Shown here: positions 56,234 to 64,000 of the stretch, one piece after another | Position numbering within the stretch: position 1 is the stretch's first letter | How the letters are laid out: every line of letters starts with the position of its first letter | Origin: Denitratisoma sp. DHT3 | Lineage (GTDB): Bacteria > Pseudomonadota > Gammaproteobacteria > Burkholderiales > Rhodocyclaceae | Direction: 5' to 3' | Assembly (NCBI RefSeq): GCF_007833355.1 | Contig: NZ_CP020914.1 | Location: forward strand, 2,590,047 to 2,654,046 | Length of the DNA stretch: 64,000 nt | Program-made: the position numbers and the translations under genes | The notes under the pieces: generated by a model | The model's input: the letters and a program-made list of their open reading frames with translations, nothing else | Database searches by the model: none | What the model was told of the DNA's origin: nothing

Positions 56234-56382
56234 GGCTCGCCCCCCTTCGCCCCCCTCCGGGGGGTTCGAGTCGGCTCGCTGCGCTCGGGTGTTTGGGGGA
56301 ACGTTGTGGGGGCGCCGATAGGTTGCGGCTTCGCCGCGTGCCACTTTTCCTTGGGGCGACCCGGCGGAAAAGCTCCATCGGG
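56234..56382 (-). repeat. mosaic hairpin repeat, copy H (full length)
   Basis: Minus-strand copy that begins immediately after the ntrX stop codon; M1 loop is GCCGGGTCGCCCCAA. It occupies most of the gap before hemE; bases 56383-56473 hold the hemE leader. Confidence 0.85.
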
Positions 56383-56473
56383 GTCTGTCTCTTCGGCTCG
56401 CTCCCCGGAAGAAGCGGGAGTTTGGCGGCGTAAGCGCGTAAAATCGCGGTTTTTACGAGACTGTCCAGCGATC

Positions 56474-57550
56474 ATGGCCCGACCCAAGAACGACACTTTC
56501 CTGCGTGCGCTGCGGCGCGAACCCGTGGAGTACACGCCGGTCTGGCTGATGCGTCAGGCCGGGCGCTATCTGCCCGAATATTGCGAAACCCGCAAGCGGG
56601 CCGGCAGTTTCCTGCAGCTGTGCAAGTCGCCCAGCCTGGCCTGCGAGGTGACCCTGCAGCCGCTGGCCCGTTACGAACTGGATGCCGCGATCCTGTTTTC
56701 CGACATCCTCACCGTGCCCGATGCGATGGGCCTGGGTCTGTATTTCTCGGAAGGGGAAGGTCCCCGTTTCGAGCGTCCGCTGCGCGAGGAATGGGCGATC
56801 CGCGATCTGGCGGTGCCGGATCCCCACGACCATCTGGGCTACGTGATCGACGCGGTGAGCGAGATTCGGCGCGCGCTGGACAACTCGGTGCCGCTGATCG
56901 GCTTTTCCGGCAGTCCGTTCACGCTGGCCTGCTACATGGTCGAAGGCGGCGGTTCCGCCGATTTCCGCACGGTCAAGACCATGCTCTACGACCGCCCGGA
57001 TCTGCTGCACCATATCCTGAGCGTCAATGCCCGCGCGGTCACCGGTTACCTCAACGCCCAGATCGAGGCCGGCGCCCAGGCGGTGATGATTTTCGACACC
57101 TGGGGCGGCGTCTTGTCCCATCGCGCCTATCAGGAATTTTCCCTGGCCTACCTACAGCAGATCATCGAGGGCCTGACCAAGACCCACGACGGCGAGCGCA
57201 TTCCCTCGATCGTCTTCACCAAGGGCGGCGGCCAGTGGCTTGAGGCCATCGCCGCCATCGGCTGCGACGCCGTGGGCCTGGACTGGACCACCGACATCGG
57301 CGCGGCGCGGCACCGGGTAGGCGAACGGGTGGCCCTGCAGGGCAATCTCGACCCGATCAGCCTGTTCGCCTCGCCGGCAGCGGTAGCGGCGGAGGTCCGC
57401 CGCATCGTCGACGCCTACGGCGGCGGTACCGGCCATGTCTTCAACCTGGGACACGGCATCAACCAATTCACCCCGGCGGACACCGTTACAACGGTGGTGG
57501 ATACCGTGCACCAGCACAGCCGGCAACTCAACCGGCAACTCAACCAGTAA
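56474..57550 (+). CDS. hemE: uroporphyrinogen decarboxylase
   Basis: Encodes 358 residues. [13 protein letters not shown] (25-37), the catalytic Asp in [31 protein letters not shown] and [14 protein letters not shown] are family hallmarks. It decarboxylates uroporphyrinogen III to coproporphyrinogen III in haem synthesis. ATG 56474 is chosen because upstream open sequence is the repeat. Confidence 0.97.
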   Translation: MARPKNDTFLRALRREPVEYTPVWLMRQAGRYLPEYCETRKRAGSFLQLCKSPSLACEVTLQPLARYELDAAILFSDILTVPDAMGLGLYFSEGEGPRFERPLREEWAIRDLAVPDPHDHLGYVIDAVSEIRRALDNSVPLIGFSGSPFTLACYMVEGGGSADFRTVKTMLYDRPDLLHHILSVNARAVTGYLNAQIEAGAQAVMIFDTWGGVLSHRAYQEFSLAYLQQIIEGLTKTHDGERIPSIVFTKGGGQWLEAIAAIGCDAVGLDWTTDIGAARHRVGERVALQGNLDPISLFASPAAVAAEVRRIVDAYGGGTGHVFNLGHGINQFTPADTVTTVVDTVHQHSRQLNRQLNQ

Positions 57551-57984
57551 CTCAGCGGCGGCTGATCGAATCAGCGGCGCGCCCGGCACACGGCTCGGCG
57601 CGCTTCGGGTTTGGGGAAGCCCATCGCCAGGGTTTCCCGCCAATCGTCCCGCGCCCATGGCGCGTCCCCTCAGGCATGGCAAATGCGAACATGCGCCTTG
57701 ACTTATGCACAGAATTAGGGAGCACGCCATCCCCTTGCCGGGATTTCCGCCATGACTGCGAGTGTGCAATGCAACATACTGAATCGTAATGAGAAAAATC
57801 AGAACCCGATGCCAGGAAATATGTTCCATGGAATTCTTTGGTTTCTGTCAAGATTTTTCGGGATGAAATATTCACAAAGTTATCCACAATCCGCGGGGAA
57901 TTTAAATTTATCCTTTACCCGTAAGGTATTAGCGGATTTAGCAAAAGTGGAGTCGAGATTTCCCTTTCAACTTCATGTCGCAAG
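57551..57984. other. AT-rich gap with DnaA boxes between hemE and priA
   Basis: 434 bases without a gene. From ~57690 the sequence is conspicuously AT-rich for this genome. TTATGCACA (57703-57711) and TTATCCACA (57880-57888) match the DnaA-box consensus exactly, and ATATTCACA (57868-57876) differs by one base. AATTTAAATTTATCC (57899-57913) resembles an unwinding element. This could be an origin, a DnaA-titration/regulatory site, or the priA promoter region. Confidence 0.55.
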
Positions 57985-59964
<1,980 letters not shown>

Positions 59965-59966
59965 GG

Positions 59967-60632
59967 TCAGCAGCCGCCCGTAGCAATCTCGGCCAGTGAC
60001 TGACGGTAGGCGCCCGCCATGTCTTCCGGGCTGGCAGCGGTGGCGCCGGTGTCCTGCACCAGGCCGTCGGTCAGACGGTAGACCCAGCCGTGGAGCGTCA
60101 GGTCCTGGCCCCGCATCCAGGCGTCGCGCACCACGGTGCTCTGGGAAAGATTGACCACCTGTTCGATCACGTTCAGTTCGCACAGGCGGTCGTTGCGTTC
60201 TTCCATGGAGAATCTGTCCAGCAGGGCCTGGTGCTTGTCGCGCACGTCCTGGATCATCCGCAGCCAGTTGTCGATCAGGCCCAGACGCTGGTTCTCCAGG
60301 GCGGCGCACACGCCGCCGCAGCCGTAATGGCCGACCACCATGATGTGGCGCACCTTCAGCACGTCCACAGCGAACTGGACCACCGACAGGCAGTTCAGGT
60401 CGGTGTGCGCCACCACGTTGGCGATATTGCGATGAACGAAGACTTCGCCCGGCAACAGGCCGGTGATCTGGTTGGCCGGCACGCGGGAGTCCGAGCAGCC
60501 GATCCAGAGGTACTCGGGGGCTTGCAGCTCCGCCAGCTTGGCAAAAAATTGCGGGTCTTCGGCGCTGATCTTCTCGGCCCAGCGCCGGTTGTTCTCGAAC
60601 AGGTGTTCCAGGTTTCTGCTAGGCATGTTCAT
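59967..60632 (-). CDS. can: beta-class carbonic anhydrase
   Basis: Encodes 221 residues. Zinc ligands are Cys46 (CSDSR, 46-50), His102 and Cys105 (GHYGCGG), with the Asp48-Arg50 dyad. It resembles E. coli Can in length and in the N-terminal HLFENNRRWAEKI block. It interconverts CO2 and bicarbonate. Start could be Met1 or Met3. The 3' end faces priA with 2 bases between stops. Confidence 0.95.
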   Translation of the reverse strand: MNMPSRNLEHLFENNRRWAEKISAEDPQFFAKLAELQAPEYLWIGCSDSRVPANQITGLLPGEVFVHRNIANVVAHTDLNCLSVVQFAVDVLKVRHIMVVGHYGCGGVCAALENQRLGLIDNWLRMIQDVRDKHQALLDRFSMEERNDRLCELNVIEQVVNLSQSTVVRDAWMRGQDLTLHGWVYRLTDGLVQDTGATAASPEDMAGAYRQSLAEIATGGC

Positions 60633-60659
60633 TCAATTCCCGATGACGCGGGCGCGGCT

Positions 60660-61304
60660 TCAGAACAAGTGGTCGGCGACGAACGGATTGATCTTGCGTT
60701 CGCGGCCGAAGGTGGAGTTGGGGCCATGTCCGGAGACGAACTCGACGTCGTCGCCCAGGGGCCAGAGCTTTTCGCGGATGGAACGGATCAGGGCACGATG
60801 GTCGCCGCCCGGCAGATCGGTGCGGCCGACCGAGCCTGCGAACAGCACGTCGCCCACCCAGGCCATCTTGTCCTCGCGATGGAAGTAGATCACGTGGCCC
60901 GGCGTATGGCCCGGACAATGACTTACCTCCAGGGTCTGCGCACCGAAACTCACCACGTCGCCCTGTTCCAGCCAGCGGTCCGGCTCGAAGGCGTCGCCGC
61001 TGAAACCCAGCCCGAAACGCCGCCCCTGCTCGGGCAGGGACTGGATCAGCGCCGCCTCGGCGCGCTGCGGGCCTTCGATCGGGATGCCCAGGCGATGGGC
61101 GATGGTGCCGGCGCCGCCGGCATGGTCCAGGTGGCCATGGGTGAGAAAGATCTTTTCCAGGGTCACGCCGGCCTTGTCCACCGCCGCCAGGATGCGGTCG
61201 ACATCGCCGCCGGGGTCCACCAGGGCGGCGTGACGAGTCGTTTCGCAGACCAGCAGGGAGCAGTTCTGCATGAAGGGGGTCACGGGGATGATGGCGTATT
61301 TCAT
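60660..61304 (-). CDS. metallo-beta-lactamase-fold hydrolase (glyoxalase II-like, YcbL type)
   Basis: Encodes 214 residues. Metal-binding motif THGHLDHAGG has His56, His58, Asp60 and His61; further ligands are in CPGHTPGH, GDVLFAGSVGR and SGHGPNSTFGRE. It matches the short YcbL-type glyoxalase II-like hydrolases acting on thioesters or of undefined specificity. The start overlaps the stop of the upstream 630-residue gene, suggesting a shared mRNA. Confidence 0.9.
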   Translation of the reverse strand: MKYAIIPVTPFMQNCSLLVCETTRHAALVDPGGDVDRILAAVDKAGVTLEKIFLTHGHLDHAGGAGTIAHRLGIPIEGPQRAEAALIQSLPEQGRRFGLGFSGDAFEPDRWLEQGDVVSFGAQTLEVSHCPGHTPGHVIYFHREDKMAWVGDVLFAGSVGRTDLPGGDHRALIRSIREKLWPLGDDVEFVSGHGPNSTFGRERKINPFVADHLF

Positions 61305-63193
61305 GTCACAAGCTTCGCAATCGCATAGAGACAACCGACAAGAATCAGCAGCAGCACGGGATAGAGCCAGCCGGGCGGCTGCTTTTCGGCATAGGGATCG
61401 GTCAGCGCCCGTTCGGCGCCGGGCGGCAATTGGGCGATGCCGGTCAGCGAGGTGCCGAACGGGATGTTGATCCGGGCCCGGGCATTCACCGCCCAGCCGT
61501 TGGCGTCCAGCAGCGGCCCGAGGTTGCGGGCGCGCAGCTTGAACCAGGCGATGACCATGGCCGGCCCCGAAATCAGCAGCATCAGTCCCAGCACCGCCAA
61601 TGGCCACTGCCAGGCCTTGAGCGCCAGCATTCCGGTCAGGGTGGAAGCGATCGCCGTCCCCAGGGCACCGACCGCCAGGCCGATCGCGGCGAAAATACCG
61701 GCGAACTTGCCGACATCGAAAGGAGGCGGCTGCGGCGCGGGTGGCGCACCCGCCGCAGCGCCGGGCGCGGCGGCGGCCTTGCGGGCCAGCTCCAGGGCGG
61801 ATGCGTTCATCCGCGCCTCCATCGCGCCGCCACGGCTGGCCGCGACTTTCTGCACCTGCTCGGAGACGAAGCGGCTCAGGCGTCGGTAGGGGGACCAGAA
61901 CGCCTGGCGCAGGCTGATCGGGTGATCGATGATCTTGGCGATGGTGGCGTCCCAGTCGCGTCCCTGGCGGTCGTAATAGACCCCGTTGCGCCCCACCAGC
62001 AACTGGTCCGCGTCGCCGGCGGTGAAGGCTGCGGCGATGGCGGTGCGCTCCTCTCCCGCCTCGCCATGGCGCACGCAGTCGCAATACACCAGACACATCC
62101 GGGACAGCGTCGCCAGACTCGCATGACGCGCCGGATCGGTCACGGCCACGCACAACTCGGCGGCACGGCCGTCCAGATACAGGGTGCCGCACTGGAACAC
62201 GGCCTTGCCGCGGCGGGTATAGAAATCGCGGAAAGCCACGAAGTTGTTGGCCAGGGGCATCAGGTCGCGAACGTAGCGGGCGAGCCGCGCCAGATCGCGC
62301 AGGGCGGCGGCATCGATCGAGCCGTTGCCGTCGACCGGCTTGGCCGCCAGCCATGCGGCGTAGGGTGCGAGGGCATCCTTGGCCGCGCACCATTGCGCCT
62401 CGCTCAGGGACTCCAGGGGTCCCAGAAGGGGCGTCAGCAGGGTGGCCTTCAAGGTCTCCAGCGGTGCGCGCCAGGCCGGATTCAAGCCGTCGCCGAGGGG
62501 CAGCGGGCGCCCCGCCGCCACCCGCCCCAGGGGCAGGCCGCCCAGCGTGTCGGCGGTCATCAGCGGCGGCGCCGCGAGCGACTTGTAGGTGGCCTCGTCG
62601 GCGTTCAGGGCGTCGCCCGCCCGCTCGTCGAAGGCCGCCAGGCGACAGCGCAGGAAATAGTCGTCGATTTTCTCGCTGACGGCGAGCAGTGCCTCGTGGG
62701 CTGCCGCCGTGCCCTCCCCCAGCGGGCTCGAAACCCCCGCCGCCAGCCAGGCCGCCTCGGCGGCCTCCAGCCAGCGGACCTGGGCGGCGGCGATTTCGTC
62801 GATCTCGATCGGTGCGTCGGCGGGGTGCCCATGTTCGGCGGCAATCGCCCGGGCGGCGGCATGCAGCGTCGCGTCGGCCTCCTCCCGAATCGCGTCGAGC
62901 GGCACGCCGGACAGGTTCTGCTCCAGCACCTCGGGCCGGCTCAGGCGTTGTCCGGCCCAGGCGATGGCGGCGATCAACTCCGGGGCGCGGATGTGGCCGT
63001 CGCCGTCGCTGTCGATCAGGGCCAGCGTTTCGCGATCGAACTCGATGCCGGTGGTTGGGCAGGACAGGGCGACCCAGAGCTTCTGGTCCAGCTTCCCGAT
63101 GGCAAGCAGGTCGGCGGCACTGTCGATGCGCACCTGGTCGAACCCGCCGGCACGAAAGAACCGCCACGTATGGCTGGATCCAAGAGTATTCAT
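61301..63193 (-). CDS. large membrane-anchored protein with an EF-hand-like motif, function unknown
   Basis: Encodes 630 residues from the ATG at 63193 (CTGGAG upstream). An EF-hand-like calcium loop, DSDGDGHIRAPE, lies at 61-72. A long soluble region follows (VDGNGSIDAAAL near 290 is a second D-x-N-x-S loop). Three hydrophobic segments are clustered at the C-terminus (FAGIFAAIGLAVGALGTAI, WPLAVLGLMLLISGPAMVIA, WLYPVLLLILVGCLYAIA), separated by Pro/Ala-rich linkers. No enzyme family is recognised. Translational overlap with the metallo-hydrolase gene suggests related roles. Confidence 0.8.
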   Translation of the reverse strand: MNTLGSSHTWRFFRAGGFDQVRIDSAADLLAIGKLDQKLWVALSCPTTGIEFDRETLALIDSDGDGHIRAPELIAAIAWAGQRLSRPEVLEQNLSGVPLDAIREEADATLHAAARAIAAEHGHPADAPIEIDEIAAAQVRWLEAAEAAWLAAGVSSPLGEGTAAAHEALLAVSEKIDDYFLRCRLAAFDERAGDALNADEATYKSLAAPPLMTADTLGGLPLGRVAAGRPLPLGDGLNPAWRAPLETLKATLLTPLLGPLESLSEAQWCAAKDALAPYAAWLAAKPVDGNGSIDAAALRDLARLARYVRDLMPLANNFVAFRDFYTRRGKAVFQCGTLYLDGRAAELCVAVTDPARHASLATLSRMCLVYCDCVRHGEAGEERTAIAAAFTAGDADQLLVGRNGVYYDRQGRDWDATIAKIIDHPISLRQAFWSPYRRLSRFVSEQVQKVAASRGGAMEARMNASALELARKAAAAPGAAAGAPPAPQPPPFDVGKFAGIFAAIGLAVGALGTAIASTLTGMLALKAWQWPLAVLGLMLLISGPAMVIAWFKLRARNLGPLLDANGWAVNARARINIPFGTSLTGIAQLPPGAERALTDPYAEKQPPGWLYPVLLLILVGCLYAIAKLVT

Positions 63194-63281
63194 GGACTGA
63201 CGCTCCAGAAAATTTTCGAACCCCATTTATAAACGATATTCCCGCAGACCGTCAGCATGGCGGCCGCACACGGCGGGCGCA

Positions 63282-63310
63282 CCGAAAAAAAAGGCAGCCG
63301 AGGCTGCCTT
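63282..63310 (-). terminator. intrinsic terminator of the atp operon
   Basis: On the minus strand, AAGGCAGCC / GGCTGCCTT is followed by a run of eight T residues (63292-63285), 28 bases after the atpC stop. The clearest terminator in the window. Confidence 0.92.
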
Positions 63311-63337
63311 TCCGCTGGCTCCGACGGACGCCGGTCA

Positions 63338-63760
63338 TCAGTGGCCGTGCTTGCGCAGCCGCTGGATCGCCGCCAGTTGCGCCACGGCTTCGGCCAGCTC
63401 GGCCTGGGCGCGGGCGTAGTCCAGTTCGGAACCGCGGTCGCGCATGGCTTCCTCGGCCATCTTCTTGGCTTCCATGGCCTTGGCTTCGTCCAGATCGTGG
63501 CCACGGATGGCGGTGTCCGCCAACACGGTCACCAGCCCCGGCTGCACTTCCAGCATGCCGCCGGCGACGAAGATCAGCTCTTCCTGACCATGCGGCAGCT
63601 TCAAGCGCACGGCACCCGGTTTGATGCGGGTCATCAGCGGCATGTGGCCGGGCAGAATCCCCAGCTCGCCGCCTTCGCCGGGCAGCGCGACGAATTCAGC
63701 CAGGCCGGAGAAGATCGACTCCTCCGCGCTGACGACATCTACATGAATGGTTATTGCCAT
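63338..63760 (-). CDS. atpC: F1F0 ATP synthase epsilon subunit
   Basis: Encodes 140 residues. [41 protein letters not shown] and [23 protein letters not shown] are epsilon-subunit blocks, followed by the C-terminal helical hairpin. AGGAG lies upstream of the ATG. Last gene of the atp operon. Confidence 0.97.
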   Translation of the reverse strand: MAITIHVDVVSAEESIFSGLAEFVALPGEGGELGILPGHMPLMTRIKPGAVRLKLPHGQEELIFVAGGMLEVQPGLVTVLADTAIRGHDLDEAKAMEAKKMAEEAMRDRGSELDYARAQAELAEAVAQLAAIQRLRKHGH

Positions 63761-63782
63761 ATCTTGCTCCTAGCAGCCTGAC

Positions 63783-63813
63783 GTTCCGGGCCGGCAAAGC
63801 AGCCGGCCGGAAC
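63783..63813 (-). other. intercistronic hairpin between atpD and atpC
   Basis: GTTCCGG and CCGGC pair with GCCGG and CCGGAAC (12 bp with a one-base bulge), 18 bases after the atpD stop. Such hairpins can tune atpC expression relative to atpD; there is no T-tract. Confidence 0.5.
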
Positions 63814-63830
63814 TCCGGCTCGCGGCTAAC

Positions 63831-64000
63831 TTATTGCAGCGTCTTGGCCTTCTCGAAGGCTTCCTCGATGCCACCCACCATGTAGAAGGCCTGCTCGGGC
63901 AGGCTGTCGCACTCACCCTCGACGATCATCTTGAAGCCCTTGATGGTGTCCTTGAGGGAGACGTACTTGCCGGGAGAGCCGGTGAACACTTCGGCCACGT
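63831..64000 (-). CDS. atpD: F1F0 ATP synthase beta subunit, C-terminal part (runs off the window)
   Basis: The last 56 codons are present, reading [19 protein letters not shown] and later [20 protein letters not shown] before TAA. This is the highly conserved C-terminal helical domain of the catalytic beta subunit. The rest of the gene, and presumably the upstream atp genes, lie beyond the right edge. Confidence 0.97.
   Translation of the reverse strand, partial: VAEVFTGSPGKYVSLKDTIKGFKMIVEGECDSLPEQAFYMVGGIEEAFEKAKTLQ

Noticed and set aside
57551..57984. Calling the hemE-priA gap an origin of replication outright
   Set aside because: Only two perfect DnaA boxes, no dnaA/dnaN/rpmH/parAB neighbours in view, and flanking gene polarity is convergent. 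Kept as a finding, not a feature call.

Overview
The window is a chromosomal segment of a high-GC betaproteobacterium. Supporting this are the order lptB-rpoN-hpf-ptsN-hprK after recA-recX, the proteobacterial-type gshA, the rsmB-DUF4390-ntrY-ntrX block, and hemE/priA close to the atp operon. A free-standing thiolase/DUF35 pair, electron-transfer flavoprotein genes, a fused beta-oxidation enzyme and dispersed hairpin repeats suggest a Rhodocyclales/Sterolibacteriaceae-like heterotroph. That genus-level placement is inference. No rRNA, tRNA, CRISPR array, intact insertion sequence or prophage was recognised.

Layout. 1-1400: end of an upstream gene, a class I cytochrome c and a small secreted protein. 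1434-6371: a complete branched-chain amino-acid-type ABC transporter operon (binding protein, LivH, LivM, LivG, LivF). 6546-10492: a chemoreceptor and a TonB-dependent receptor. 10500-15340: an accessory patch with a BrnT-type toxin-antitoxin pair under a perfect palindromic operator, a C-terminal methyltransferase-regulatory-domain remnant, and a 989-residue S-layer/RTX-like reading frame that has lost its 5' end. 15343-17217: a thiolase-fold enzyme and its DUF35 zinc-ribbon/OB partner. 17330-20968: ribE, gshA, apbE, a 65-residue membrane peptide and a mannose-type EIIA. 21361-25454: etfBA and a fused enoyl-CoA hydratase/3-hydroxyacyl-CoA dehydrogenase behind a palindromic operator. 25892-31628: ribBA-ribH-nusB-thiL-pgpA-pncC-recA-recX. 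31666-35660: lptB-rpoN-hpf-ptsN-hprK. 35879-42037: psiF-like, an aminotransferase, ttcA, a pteridine reductase, tcdA, a MidA-like methyltransferase and a MaoC hydratase. 42148-48072: a NIT-domain chemoreceptor, an orphan NodJ-type permease, a coiled-coil membrane protein, cutA and dsbD. 48062-50964: hypD-hypX without the other hyp genes. 51007-57550: rsmB, DUF4390, ntrYX and hemE. 57551-64000: an AT-rich gap with two perfect DnaA boxes, priA, a beta-carbonic anhydrase, a metallo-beta-lactamase-fold hydrolase with a large EF-hand-like membrane protein, and the end of the atp operon (atpD-atpC) with a strong terminator.

The most distinctive structure is a mosaic family of GC-rich multi-hairpin repeats. 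There are eight nearly full-length copies plus partial ones. Stems change on both arms while a roughly 15-nt loop is retained. Repeat modules have also entered genes in frame: LivG and NusB N-termini, ApbE interior and HypD C-terminus. One full copy directly abuts the start of the NodJ-type permease. The second notable locus is the 5'-truncated S-layer-like gene, which keeps its terminator but has no start signals and could be a silent cassette or a decaying remnant.
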